Shown here: positions 11,040-19,728 of the stretch, one piece after another
Layout: each line of letters begins with the position of its first letter
Numbering within the stretch: the stretch's first letter is position 1
Source of the DNA: Ruminococcaceae bacterium UBA6416
GTDB lineage: Bacteria; Bacillota; Clostridia; Oscillospirales; Acutalibacteraceae
NCBI GenBank assembly: GCA_002438505.1
Contig: DJPI01000005.1
Location: 10,875 to 34,442, forward strand
Direction: 5' to 3'
Length of the DNA stretch: 23,568 bases
Program-made: the position numbers and the translations under genes
The notes under the pieces: generated by a model
Told to the model about the DNA's origin: nothing
The model's database searches: none
Seen by the model: the letters and a program-made list of their open reading frames with translations, nothing else

Positions 11040-12593
11040 GTGATCGTCATAAGTAAAGAGCAGACCGGCGATAAGTTTCACACCGCCATTCCGGAAAAAA
11101 TTAAGGAGGCGGCTCTTTCTGTTGTTCCCATTGTTATAATCGTTCTTCTTTTATGCTTTTCCGTTTCTCCGATGAGGCCTGATTTGCTTTTATGTTTTCT
11201 CGTCGGTGCTGCAATGCTTGTTGCCGGAATGGGGTTGTTTTCCCTTGGTGCGGAAACTTCAATGACCCCGATTGGAAGCAAGATAGGTACCGCTCTCACA
11301 AAAACCAAAAAGATGCCGCTTATCCTTTTTGTAAGTTTCCTTCTTGGGTTTGCAATCACAATTTCCGAGCCTGACCTTCAGGTGCTTGCAGAAACCGTTC
11401 CGCACATTGACAGCACCGTCCTTCTTGTGACAGTCGGCGCCGGAGTAGGCTTATTTATGTCTGTTTGTATGCTGAGAATCATCACAGGGGCAAGCCTTAA
11501 ACGCCTTCTTTTGATTTGTTATTCAGTCGTTTTTGTTCTTGCGGCCTTTTCAGACAAAGCTTTTCTTTCAATAGCCTTTGATTCGGGCGGAGTAACAACC
11601 GGACCGATGACGGTTCCATTCATCCTTGCAATGGGACTCGGCGTTTCAAAAATACGAAGTGATAAAAACGCCGAGGCCGACAGCTTTGGCCTTGTTGCTC
11701 TTTGTTCAATCGGTCCGATTCTTTCCGTTTTGATTCTTGGCTTCTTTTATCCGTCAAGCGGAAACGAGGCTGCTTTTGAAGCCGTTTCATTCTCAAATAC
11801 CACTGAAATCGGCTTGGCCTTTTTGCGGTCGGTGCCGTCTTATCTTAAAGAAACGGCGGTTGCTCTTCTTCCGGTAATTATTATCTTTTTCATTTTTCAG
11901 ATCTTCTCACTAAAAATTTCAAAACGCAACCTTTTGAAAATCGTCATCGGAATACTTTATACATACATCGGTCTTGTCCTGTTTTTAACAGGCGTTAATG
12001 TTGGATTTTCTCCGCTTGGTCTTGCGCTCGGCTCGGAACTCGCTTCAATGCGTTATTCCCTGCTGATGATTCCGCTCGCCGGGGTTCTCGGCTGGTTCAT
12101 TATTTCAGCTGAGCCTGCTGTTGGAGTCCTCGAAAAGCAGATTGAGGATGTCAGCGCCGGTGCAATTTCGGGAAAGATTATTAAAATCAGTCTTTCCGTT
12201 GCTGTTTCAATAGCTATGGCTCTTTCAATGCTCCGCGTTATAACCGGAATATCCATACTCTGGTTTGTTGTTCCGGGATATGCTTTTGCGCTTGCACTTT
12301 CATTTTTTGTTCCGGATATCTATACAGCCATTGCCTTTGACTCCGGCGGAGTTGCCTCCGGTCCAATGACGGCAACCTTTATGCTCCAGTTCATGATGGG
12401 CGCGTGTTCATCTCTCGGCGGAAATGTTTTGAGTGATGCTTTCGGAGTTGTTGCGCTTGTTGCAATGATGCCGCTCATTTCAATTCAGGCAATAGGTCTT
12501 ATCTATGAAAGACGCACAGCAAAAGAACAAAAAGAAATTGAAGAATACGGTGACTATGACATCGTTGAGCTTTGGGAGGCGGAAAGCATATGA
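11040..12593 (+). CDS. DUF1538-family membrane protein, internally duplicated
   Basis: The protein of about 517 residues is almost entirely hydrophobic, with about 12 membrane segments. It is built from two similar halves: FDSGGVTTGPMT (180-191) recurs as FDSGGVASGPMT (about 433-444), and the ITISEPDLQVL stretch (106-116) recurs as IISAEPAVGVL (about 353-363). This repeated architecture is characteristic of DUF1538, a predicted transporter family of unknown substrate often paired with PII-like proteins. Its stop overlaps the PII-like gene start (ATGA). The start is uncertain: the GTG at 11040 lies very close to AAAGG. The repeated Gly/Ser-rich loops are the likely transport path. Confidence 0.85.
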   Translation: MIVISKEQTGDKFHTAIPEKIKEAALSVVPIVIIVLLLCFSVSPMRPDLLLCFLVGAAMLVAGMGLFSLGAETSMTPIGSKIGTALTKTKKMPLILFVSFLLGFAITISEPDLQVLAETVPHIDSTVLLVTVGAGVGLFMSVCMLRIITGASLKRLLLICYSVVFVLAAFSDKAFLSIAFDSGGVTTGPMTVPFILAMGLGVSKIRSDKNAEADSFGLVALCSIGPILSVLILGFFYPSSGNEAAFEAVSFSNTTEIGLAFLRSVPSYLKETAVALLPVIIIFFIFQIFSLKISKRNLLKIVIGILYTYIGLVLFLTGVNVGFSPLGLALGSELASMRYSLLMIPLAGVLGWFIISAEPAVGVLEKQIEDVSAGAISGKIIKISLSVAVSIAMALSMLRVITGISILWFVVPGYAFALALSFFVPDIYTAIAFDSGGVASGPMTATFMLQFMMGACSSLGGNVLSDAFGVVALVAMMPLISIQAIGLIYERRTAKEQKEIEEYGDYDIVELWEAESI

Positions 12594-13255
12594 ATTATAT
12601 TATCTCAATAATTGCTCCCGATTCACTCGGTGTTCTTTCAAAGCTATGCGCCGAAATGAAGCTTCCGCTCACCGTTGTGGCCAGAGGCAAGGGAACCGCA
12701 ATTCAAAGTATGCTTGACCTTTTGGGTATTGAAACGACCGAAAAACGTCTTGTGTTTACCATTGCGGACGCCGAAAAGACAAAGCTTCTTATTAAAGAGC
12801 AGAAGCGCAGGCTTCATATCGGCGTTCCCGGGCATGGTATCGTGATAGCCGTGCCGATTAAAAGTATCGGAGGAGGAAAAACATTGAACTATCTCAAAGG
12901 TGAAGATTCAACATTCAAATATACGCCGCAAATTAATCCGGCCTATGAACTTATAACCGTTATTGCCAACGAGGGCGCAACAGATTCGGTTATGAATGCA
13001 GCACGCGCCGCAGGTGCGCGCGGCGGAACCGTTATTCACGCAAAAGGAACCGGTGCCAAAGGCTCAGCAAAATTCTATAATGTTTCAATCGCCAACGAAA
13101 AGGAAGTTATTCTCATCGTTTCCGCCGCCGAGCAGAAAGCACAGATTATGCAATCAATACTCAAAAAAGCAGGGCCTGACACCGAAGCCGGAGCGATTGT
13201 TTTTTCGCTTCCGGTCAGTGAAGTTGCAGGCTTCGGATTCTTTGATGAGGACTGA
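12590..13255 (+). CDS. Tandem PII-like regulatory protein paired with DUF1538
   Basis: The 221-residue protein appears to contain two PII-like folds. The first (about 1-95) begins MNYIISIIAPDSLGVLSK and is degenerate. The second (about 108-215) retains ARAAGARGGTVIHAKGTG, like the PII T-loop base and nucleotide-binding region, and AGAIVFSLPVSEVAG, like the C-terminal PII strand. The canonical T-loop uridylylation Tyr is not apparent. PII proteins sense nucleotides or metabolites and gate transporters; here the partner is presumably the DUF1538 protein. The ATG at 12590 overlaps the DUF1538 stop by four bases and has GGAGGCGG upstream, so I prefer it to the in-frame TTG at 12572. Confidence 0.8.
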   Translation: MNYIISIIAPDSLGVLSKLCAEMKLPLTVVARGKGTAIQSMLDLLGIETTEKRLVFTIADAEKTKLLIKEQKRRLHIGVPGHGIVIAVPIKSIGGGKTLNYLKGEDSTFKYTPQINPAYELITVIANEGATDSVMNAARAAGARGGTVIHAKGTGAKGSAKFYNVSIANEKEVILIVSAAEQKAQIMQSILKKAGPDTEAGAIVFSLPVSEVAGFGFFDED

Positions 13256-13277
13256 GCTCGGCTTTGCCACATATTCA

Positions 13278-13311
13278 AAAGCCGCCGCAGGAGAAATTCC
13301 GCGGCGGCTTT
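13278..13311. terminator. Bidirectional terminator between convergent genes
   Basis: AAAGCCGCCGC (13278-13288) and GCGGCGGCTTT (13301-13311) form a perfect 11-bp stem with a 12-base loop between the PII-like gene and the convergent symporter gene. Confidence 0.8.
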
Positions 13312-13320
13312 AATTCTGTT

Positions 13321-14706
13321 TTACTGAGCCTGTTCGGCAAGTTCACGCTGCCTCTGGTTTTCGGTAACGGTTCTTGTGACCTCATCCATAAACGAGCCGT
13401 GAAGCTTGAACTTTGTTGAAAAAATGATGAGCGAAATCATAAATAACACAGTCGGAATAACGCAAAGCATGGCGGTAATTCCGTTCTTGGCGGCAGCCGA
13501 GTTTGCCGTGTGAAGCTCATCCTTATGATTGGTAAGCGCAAGGGTTGCAAAGAGAATAATGGTTTGAACGGTATAGGCCATTTTCTGAAGGAAGCCCTTC
13601 ATTGAGAAGGTAATTGATTCAGCCCTGAAGCCCATTTTAAACTCGCCGTAATCAACGATATCTGCAAGGAAAATCGTCTGGGCAATGAACATTGATGCAA
13701 CACCGATTGCGCCGATAACATAAAAAATGTCAAGACCGATGAGGCTTCCGGAAAAGGCGCAAACGCTCATTCCGGCATAGCCGAAGGCGGCAACACCGAG
13801 CGAAACCTGATATGCGCGGCGTTTAGACATATATTTGGTAAGCATTGGAAGAAGAAGCAGACCAACAACAGAGCCGATTCCGGAGGCGGTGCTGAACAAC
13901 GATTGCTTCTTTATATCACCGACAACAGCATCAAAATAATACGCTGCAACGCCTGATGTAAGATACCAGCCTGCATTTGAAATCATTGCAAAGAGCATAA
14001 AAATGAGAAGCTGGTCATTGCTTTTGACAATTTTTAATGCTCGGCCGAAAGAGAACTTTTCATCCGCGCTTGTTGTCACTCTCTCTTTTGTTGTTCCAAC
14101 GCAAACAAGAGCAAAAGCAACAAGACAGACCGCGCAAACAACCGCACAGACAAAATAGCTGCGTTCATCAGCGTAATCCGACTCGGCACTGACGGCCGAC
14201 ATGAGAAGCGGAGCGCCGATTGTTACAATACCCTGTCCGAGGCCGGAAAATGTTCTTGCAATGGTTGCAATAAGATTGCGCTCTTTCGGATCGCTTGTGA
14301 AAGACGGAACCATTGACCAATACGGAATATCGGCAAGAGTGTTTGTCATTCCCCAAAGAATATAGGTGATTGCAACATAAACGCAAAGACCTACTCCGGA
14401 AAGCTTGAACGGGTTGCTGAAAAGGAACACGAGAACAAACGCATTGAGAACGGCACCGGTCAAAATCCACGGGCGGTACTTACCCATCTTTGTGTGCGTA
14501 TTATCAACAATGGTTCCCATCATGGGATCATTGATTCCGTCCCAAATTCTTGCAAGCGGTGTCAAAACAAGCAAAAATGTTTTGCTGACATTCATTGTTG
14601 TAAGATACTTTGCAAGAAATGAATAAAACATTCCATAGCTCAAATCAAGGCCGATGGCACCAACACCGTAGCCAAGCTTGCCTTTAATAAACTTCAGTGC
14701 GTTCAT
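13321..14706 (-). CDS. GPH/MelB-type sugar:cation symporter (MFS)
   Basis: The 461-residue protein has about 12 membrane helices and the family signature ARIWDGINDPMMGTIVDN with KMGKYRPWIL after it (about residues 52-82), which marks glycoside-pentoside-hexuronide symporters. The DxxND Asp residues of the signature, which in MelB take part in cation binding, are present. It imports a sugar or glycoside with Na+ or H+; the substrate cannot be inferred and no glycosidase is adjacent. It is the last gene of the minus-strand unit; its ribosome site (AAGGAGAGG) lies inside the end of the preceding transferase gene, four bases upstream in spacing terms, so the two are probably coupled. Confidence 0.88.
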   Translation of the reverse strand: MNALKFIKGKLGYGVGAIGLDLSYGMFYSFLAKYLTTMNVSKTFLLVLTPLARIWDGINDPMMGTIVDNTHTKMGKYRPWILTGAVLNAFVLVFLFSNPFKLSGVGLCVYVAITYILWGMTNTLADIPYWSMVPSFTSDPKERNLIATIARTFSGLGQGIVTIGAPLLMSAVSAESDYADERSYFVCAVVCAVCLVAFALVCVGTTKERVTTSADEKFSFGRALKIVKSNDQLLIFMLFAMISNAGWYLTSGVAAYYFDAVVGDIKKQSLFSTASGIGSVVGLLLLPMLTKYMSKRRAYQVSLGVAAFGYAGMSVCAFSGSLIGLDIFYVIGAIGVASMFIAQTIFLADIVDYGEFKMGFRAESITFSMKGFLQKMAYTVQTIILFATLALTNHKDELHTANSAAAKNGITAMLCVIPTVLFMISLIIFSTKFKLHGSFMDEVTRTVTENQRQRELAEQAQ

Positions 14707-14710
14707 TTCA

Positions 14711-15388
14711 TTATACCTCTCCTTTTATGGCAGCAGCCGTTATTCTGCAAAACTCAATAAGATTTTCGGGAACAACACTTTGAAGCTTCTGCTCCCCTTT
14801 TTCCTTTGCGCAGACACTGAACGAGAAATCCTCGTCACACCAGACATTATAGCAAAGTCCATCCTTTTCAAATTTATCAAAAAGACACTGCTTTGAAAAA
14901 TCAAGCGAGCGAATATCAAACGCAATGCCAATTCCCGTGTTTTTGAGAAAGCTTTCTTTAATTGCCCAGAGCCGGGAAAAGAACGCATCTTTATCCGGCA
15001 GGTTTTCTGAAAGCCGACGCTCGTTTTCCGCAAAGACTCTTTTTATCATATTGACGGAGAATTTGCTCCGCTTTTGAACGTCAATGCCGATTTCACCAAC
15101 ATCGGAAATTGCAACACAAACCTTGCCTTTACTGTGGCTCAAATTGAAAAATAGATTTTCATTCTTAAAAAAGGGTTTGCCTTTTTCGGAATAAGCAAGT
15201 GCGGAAAAATCAGACTTTCCTGCTTTGTTCAAAGCAAAGCGCAGCAGCGCCCATGCAAGAACAGTTTCTTTTTTGGTTAGTTCATGCTTGATTTTAATGA
15301 CTTCTTCTTTCTTAATTTGCGGCAGAATTAAAGCCGCTTCTTCAAAAAAGCTGTTGTCATATTCATTTATATCGGCAATAAAAACCAT
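14711..15388 (-). CDS. Sfp-type 4'-phosphopantetheinyl transferase
   Basis: The 225-residue protein carries the Sfp-family motifs: YSEKGKP (66-72), FNLSHSKG (81-88), GIDVQ with the Mg2+-binding Asp103, and WAIKESFLK (141-149) with Glu145 and Lys149. It transfers the phosphopantetheine arm from CoA to carrier proteins in the cytoplasm. The length matches Sfp-type enzymes better than the ~120-residue AcpS. No polyketide or peptide synthetase is in the window, so it could serve fatty-acid carrier protein or a cluster elsewhere. The ATG overlaps the stop of the PspC gene by one base (TGATG). Confidence 0.88.
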   Translation of the reverse strand: MVFIADINEYDNSFFEEAALILPQIKKEEVIKIKHELTKKETVLAWALLRFALNKAGKSDFSALAYSEKGKPFFKNENLFFNLSHSKGKVCVAISDVGEIGIDVQKRSKFSVNMIKRVFAENERRLSENLPDKDAFFSRLWAIKESFLKNTGIGIAFDIRSLDFSKQCLFDKFEKDGLCYNVWCDEDFSFSVCAKEKGEQKLQSVVPENLIEFCRITAAAIKGEV

Positions 15389-15924
15389 CAGGCGTTATTA
15401 TCGCTCTGATCTTCGGGCTGACGGTACGGCTGCTCATAAGGCTGCTGATTGTTATAATTCTGTCCGTTGTAATACTGAGCGTTCGGGTCGGCGCCAAACT
15501 GCTGCTCATCGTAATACTGACCGTTCGTTACGGGCGCCTGCGGAAAAAGAATTGCGCAAACAATATAAACAGCCAACCCGTATCCGAAGAGCAGGAAAAC
15601 AAGAGCAAAAATCAGTCTGACAACAGTTGAATCAATATTGCAGTACTCCGCAATTCCTCCGCAGACGCCGCAGATTTTTTTGTCATTGCTTTTATAAATA
15701 CGCTTTGAGGTGTTGTTATAGATTTGATAGTAATTTTCCGGCGGCTTCGGCATAACAAGCGCAATGATGAAATACACAATAAGAGACGGAATAATTGCCG
15801 TAAGGCAAGCCACCGAGGCAACAATCGCTCTGACAATAGTGGGGTCAATATTGAAATAGTCCGCAATTCCGCCGCAAACGCCGCAGATTTTTTTATCGGG
15901 ACTTGTATAAAGCTTTTTGTTCAT
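15388..15924 (-). CDS. Membrane protein with two PspC domains
   Basis: The 178-residue product has two PspC-type units, each starting with a KKICGVCGGIAxY motif (about residues 10-23 and 71-84) and followed by a hydrophobic segment of 25-30 residues ending in a Pro-containing turn (MPKPP, FPQAP). The last about 45 residues are a disordered Asn/Gln/Tyr/Pro-rich tail. PspC domains act in membrane-stress responses; single-domain versions are the rule, so the tandem form is unusual. I chose the ATG at 15924, right after the folD stop, because AGGAG lies nine bases upstream; a longer start at 15954 would place the ribosome site inside the gene. Confidence 0.85.
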   Translation of the reverse strand: MNKKLYTSPDKKICGVCGGIADYFNIDPTIVRAIVASVACLTAIIPSLIVYFIIALVMPKPPENYYQIYNNTSKRIYKSNDKKICGVCGGIAEYCNIDSTVVRLIFALVFLLFGYGLAVYIVCAILFPQAPVTNGQYYDEQQFGADPNAQYYNGQNYNNQQPYEQPYRQPEDQSDNNA

Positions 15925-15925
15925 G

Positions 15926-16780
15926 TCATAAAACTCCTTTATTTTGAAATTCACAGGCTTTGACTGTGTTTTGCATAAGCATTGCTATTGTCATCGGTCC
16001 ACAGCCGCCGGGAACGGGCGTGATGAATGAAACTTTATTCTTAACCGCGTCAAAATCAACATCACCGCAGAGCCTTCCGTTCTCAAGCCGGTTAATGCCA
16101 ACATCAATAACAACAGCGTTTTCCTTCACCATATCGGCAGTGATGAACTTTGCTTTTCCGATTGCCGCAACAAGAATATCGGCGCCGCGGCAAACAGATG
16201 CAAGATCCTTTGTTTTTGAGTGGCAAACGGTAACGGTTGCATTTTTCTGAAGCATAAGCGCAGCAAGAGGTTTTCCAACAATGTTGCTGCGGCCGACAAT
16301 CACGCAGTTTTTTCCGGTAACGTCAATCTTATATCTATTGAGCATTTCCATTATTCCGGCAGGCGTGCACGGCTCAAAAGCGGCATTCCCCGTCCAGAGC
16401 TTTCCAACATTAACGCTGCAAAAGCAGTCAACATCTTTCTCCGGTGTGATTGCTTCAATAACAGCCTTTTCGTCAATATGCTCCGGCAAAGGAAGCTGAC
16501 AGAGAATTCCGTGGACAATTCTGCTTTTGTTCAGTGTGTCAATCAGGTCAAGTATCTCCTCCTGAGTAACTTTATTTGAATATGAAAACTTGAGAGACTT
16601 GATTCCAACCAGAGCACACTTCTTTTCTTTGTTATTGACATAAACCTTTGAAGCCGGATTTTCGCCGACAATTATCACGCCAAGGCAAGGTTCCACTCCG
16701 TTATTTAAAAGGAAATCAACACGCTTTTTAACTTCTTCACACACTTCAAAGGCAGTTAATTTTCCATCAAGCATTGTCAT
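15926..16780 (-). CDS. folD: Bifunctional methylenetetrahydrofolate dehydrogenase/cyclohydrolase
   Basis: The 284-residue enzyme shows FolD motifs in order: SKVYVNNKEKKC (active-site Tyr and Lys), QLPLPEHI, VIVGRSNIVGKP (NADP site) and PVPGGCGPMTIAM. It interconverts 5,10-methylene-THF and 10-formyl-THF in one-carbon metabolism. Two usually invariant positions differ: DVDCF replaces DVDGF and GGCGPMT replaces GGVGPMT. Several ATG codons overlap the end of lgt; 16780 has GGAGG nine bases upstream, so I prefer it to 16789 or 16774. Its stop is one base before the next start, so it is part of the overlapping operon. Confidence 0.93.
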   Translation of the reverse strand: MTMLDGKLTAFEVCEEVKKRVDFLLNNGVEPCLGVIIVGENPASKVYVNNKEKKCALVGIKSLKFSYSNKVTQEEILDLIDTLNKSRIVHGILCQLPLPEHIDEKAVIEAITPEKDVDCFCSVNVGKLWTGNAAFEPCTPAGIMEMLNRYKIDVTGKNCVIVGRSNIVGKPLAALMLQKNATVTVCHSKTKDLASVCRGADILVAAIGKAKFITADMVKENAVVIDVGINRLENGRLCGDVDFDAVKNKVSFITPVPGGCGPMTIAMLMQNTVKACEFQNKGVL

Positions 16781-17894
16781 CAGAGTCATCCTCCCTGATT
16801 TCAAGTTTCTCCTCAGCGTTCACAAGAGCGTCATCCCTGCCCTTTTCAAGCCGCTCTTCGGCCTGCTGTTTGTCATGACGGGCAACAATCTTTCCATCGC
16901 GGATAACAACGCCTTTGGCTTTCTTTTTGAGTTCCTTTTTCTCGGCCTTGCGTTTTTCGGCTTCAAGTTCTTTTTCTGTTTTCGGCGGGAAAAAGTCAAT
17001 TCCTTCAATCGGCTTCGGATGCTTTGAAAACTTGACATAAAGTGCTATAAGCAAAACGAGTGAAACGAGCATGAGCGCGGCAGAAAGCACCTGCGAAACC
17101 CTTATTGATGTGTTCGCGATATAAAGACTGTCTGAACGCAGACCCTCAACAACCATTCTTTCAAAGCCATACCAGACACCATAGCAAAGGAAGAGCTGGC
17201 CGCTGAATTTTCTGCGCTTTCTCATTATGATATACAGCACCAAAAATCCGAGCAGACACCAGACGGACTCATAAAAGAATGTCGGATGAACATATATGTC
17301 ATTATCAGCAATATATTGCTTCACATTCTCAACATTACCGAGTCCAAAATATGAAGCGTGTTCGGAAATGTATTCGGCAACGGTATCGCTCATCATGCCC
17401 CAGTTTTTGTTTGTAATCGAGCCGAATGCCTCTTGGTTTGCGTAGTTACCCCAACGACCGATGCCTTGGCCGATAAGCAGACTCATGGAGGCCATGTCAA
17501 GAAGATTGAAGAAATTCAGCTTTTCCGCCTTGCAAACAATGAACGCCGCAAGCAGTCCGCCAATGATTCCGCCATAGATTGCAAGGCCGCCCTCCCAGAT
17601 TTTGAAAATCTCAGAAAGATGTTGACCGTAATAGTCCCATTTAAACGCAACATAGTAAAGCCTTGCGCCAAGAATTCCGCCTATTGTTCCGTAAAGCAGC
17701 ACGTCAATCATTTTGTCAAGATTAATCTTCCACTTATAGGCAATGCGGCCGCCGAAAAGAACGGCAAGCAAAAAGCCGAACGCAATTATTGCTCCGTACC
17801 AGCGGACAGTTGTAAACCCAAGGTTCAGTGTGTTTGAAACAGTGAATTCTTTTGCAATTCCGGCAAATTTGACCAAAACGGTTTGTGCTTCCAT
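16767..17894 (-). CDS. lgt: Prolipoprotein diacylglyceryl transferase with charged C-terminal extension
   Basis: The 375-residue membrane enzyme transfers diacylglycerol from phosphatidylglycerol to the lipobox Cys of prolipoproteins. Seven membrane segments are predicted, with VRWYGAIIAFGF near the N-terminus, EGGLAIYGGIIGG (about 100-112) and the Lgt signature GQGIGRWGNYANQEAFG with its essential Arg (about 142-158). Typical Lgt proteins have about 260-290 residues; here about 85 extra residues, rich in Lys, Glu and Arg (KAEKKELKKKAK) and ending EDDSDDNA, form a cytoplasmic tail of unknown role. AAGGAGG precedes the ATG at 17894 by seven bases. The 3' end overlaps folD. Confidence 0.93.
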   Translation of the reverse strand: MEAQTVLVKFAGIAKEFTVSNTLNLGFTTVRWYGAIIAFGFLLAVLFGGRIAYKWKINLDKMIDVLLYGTIGGILGARLYYVAFKWDYYGQHLSEIFKIWEGGLAIYGGIIGGLLAAFIVCKAEKLNFFNLLDMASMSLLIGQGIGRWGNYANQEAFGSITNKNWGMMSDTVAEYISEHASYFGLGNVENVKQYIADNDIYVHPTFFYESVWCLLGFLVLYIIMRKRRKFSGQLFLCYGVWYGFERMVVEGLRSDSLYIANTSIRVSQVLSAALMLVSLVLLIALYVKFSKHPKPIEGIDFFPPKTEKELEAEKRKAEKKELKKKAKGVVIRDGKIVARHDKQQAEERLEKGRDDALVNAEEKLEIREDDSDDNA

Positions 17895-17906
17895 AAAGTG
17901 ACCTCC

Positions 17907-18833
17907 TTAAATTGATTGGGCAATCGCAATAACGACCGGCATAGTAATTATTGAGAACAAGCTGACGAGCGCAACCGTCTTTGAGGCAAGACCGGTGTCA
18001 CGTCCGTATTTTGAAGCAAACATGAACGTGTTGTTTGCCGAGGGAACACAAGCGGTAATTGCACACGCAACAAGAAGTGTTCCCGAAACACCGCAGAGGT
18101 GATATACTCCGATGCACAAAAGCGGCATTGCAAGCAACTTCAAAAACGCGGCGAGGTATATCTTTTTATCTGTAAACATTGTTTTAAGGTCGGTGTTTGA
18201 AAGATAGGTTCCAAAAATAAGCATCGCAAGCGGTGTGTTGAGTTCAGCAAGATATGACATCGGCTGTTCAATAAGCGCCGGCAGCTTAACCTGCAAAAGG
18301 AACAACGGCAGCCCGATAATAGCAGAGATAATTCCGGGATTGAAAACAAGATTTTTGAGATTGAGCTTGAACCCGTCCCTGTTCATTATCTTCACGCCAT
18401 GAATAAACGTGATTATATTGAAAGCTATAACACCGTTTGCGCAATAGAAAACGCCCTCGTCACCGAGTATTTCCGAGGCAAGCGGCAGCGCCATGAACCC
18501 GACATTTCCATAAATGGAAGCGTATTTATAAATTGGGCTTTTATCGTCCTTCTTCCTGAAAAACGGAAGATTGAGCGCTATTGCAATGAAATGAGTTGCA
18601 AACGCAAGAAGAAGCGAGAGCAAAAACATCATCAAATTATTCCGCGTCAGCTCAATCCTTGTGAAAGAGCGGACAAGCATACACGGAACAACAATATAAA
18701 GCAAGAAGTCAACAAGCATTCTTGCCGCCTTTTCGGTGAAGAGCTTCGCTTTGTCACAAACAAAGCCTATGGCAATCATGATATATAGGATTGAAACCTG
18801 CGTTGCTGCCTGCTTAACATTTTCAAGAAACAA
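17907..18833 (-). CDS. AEC-family (auxin efflux carrier-like) transporter
   Basis: The 308-residue protein has about 10 membrane segments and AEC/Membr_trans features, including YIMIAIGFVCDKAKLF near the start, FLLYIVVPCMLV, and a second half repeating the fold (TLLVACAITACVPSANNTFM). I propose the TTG at 18833, giving MFLENVKQAATQVSILY, a typical AEC N-terminus, with AGGAG upstream; the longer GTG start at 18854 adds a basic KKRRRK stretch that is the ribosome-site region read as codons. Bacterial relatives often export or import organic acids such as malate; with citrate synthase two genes upstream a carboxylate substrate is plausible but unproven. Confidence 0.85.
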   Translation of the reverse strand: MFLENVKQAATQVSILYIMIAIGFVCDKAKLFTEKAARMLVDFLLYIVVPCMLVRSFTRIELTRNNLMMFLLSLLLAFATHFIAIALNLPFFRKKDDKSPIYKYASIYGNVGFMALPLASEILGDEGVFYCANGVIAFNIITFIHGVKIMNRDGFKLNLKNLVFNPGIISAIIGLPLFLLQVKLPALIEQPMSYLAELNTPLAMLIFGTYLSNTDLKTMFTDKKIYLAAFLKLLAMPLLCIGVYHLCGVSGTLLVACAITACVPSANNTFMFASKYGRDTGLASKTVALVSLFSIITMPVVIAIAQSI

Positions 18834-19728
18834 TTTCCTTCTCCTCTTCTTCACCGGCGGCGCTGCCGTTTTTCATGAGCAAAACAACGAGCATGACCGC
18901 AAAAACGGAAAAGGCGAGGTCAACAATGTTGAACGGATGATTTTCATTGATATAAGTCTCTTTTGAAACGAATGTAAAGACGAGTCTTGAAACGCTTGTC
19001 AGCGTTGAAATCAAAGCGGCCGGAAGGCCGAAACCGACAAGCCTCCACCTTGACTCAGTTGAATAAACATTGCTTGAAACCTGAGCAAGCGCCATAAAAA
19101 ACAAAACCATAAATGCACACATTGAAAGCTCAAGGAACAAATCGGAAACGCGCAAAAAGCTGATTTTGCTGACAAAAAGGTGAAGCATTCTGCATGAAAC
19201 CCAGCCGACCGGCATCAATGCAGCAATACGGTGCTTTGCTGCACTGCCATCGCCTTTTTTAAAGGAGAGCGCAAGCTCAATGAAGAATATTCCCGATATA
19301 ACGGCAAATACGCTCTGCAAGAACAGCGGAATCGCGCCGGAAATCATAAGACCTTTGAAAACGGTTGATGCGGTTTGTGTGTCACCTGTTGCGGCAATGC
19401 TTCTGATGAAGCTCAAAGCGCCGTCAAAAAACGCAAAGAATGAAAATGCCAGCGTTACAATGTTCATGCTTTTACTCTTTTTGCACAGCGTCACATTTTT
19501 GCTGTCAGCAGAAATAAAAGATGAAACCGCGAAATACAGGCATGACATAAAAAGCAAAGCATAAAAAATCATGACCGAAAAGCCTGTTTTGGTGTAAAAG
19601 CCGGTTGAAGCGTCTATTGACGTCTTAATGTGAACAAGACGCAGAACCGTCAATATGACAGCCGCAACGCCAAAAACAACAAGTGAAGTTGAATACTTGC
19701 ATTTTGAAACGGATTCTTTAATTTTCAT
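18823..19728 (-). CDS. Multi-pass membrane protein, unknown function
   Basis: The 301-residue product has seven or eight membrane segments with short loops (starting VVFGVAAVILTVLRLVHI and VMIFYALLFMSCLYFAV), a cytosolic basic N-terminus and an acidic C-terminus (AAGEEEEKEIVS). No enzymatic motif, ATP site or transporter signature is visible. The start (19728) overlaps the end of gltA by 11 bases and its stop overlaps the ribosome site and start of the AEC gene. Being so tightly coupled it may be an accessory membrane protein of the operon, but its role is unknown. Confidence 0.75.
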   Translation of the reverse strand: MKIKESVSKCKYSTSLVVFGVAAVILTVLRLVHIKTSIDASTGFYTKTGFSVMIFYALLFMSCLYFAVSSFISADSKNVTLCKKSKSMNIVTLAFSFFAFFDGALSFIRSIAATGDTQTASTVFKGLMISGAIPLFLQSVFAVISGIFFIELALSFKKGDGSAAKHRIAALMPVGWVSCRMLHLFVSKISFLRVSDLFLELSMCAFMVLFFMALAQVSSNVYSTESRWRLVGFGLPAALISTLTSVSRLVFTFVSKETYINENHPFNIVDLAFSVFAVMLVVLLMKNGSAAGEEEEKEIVS

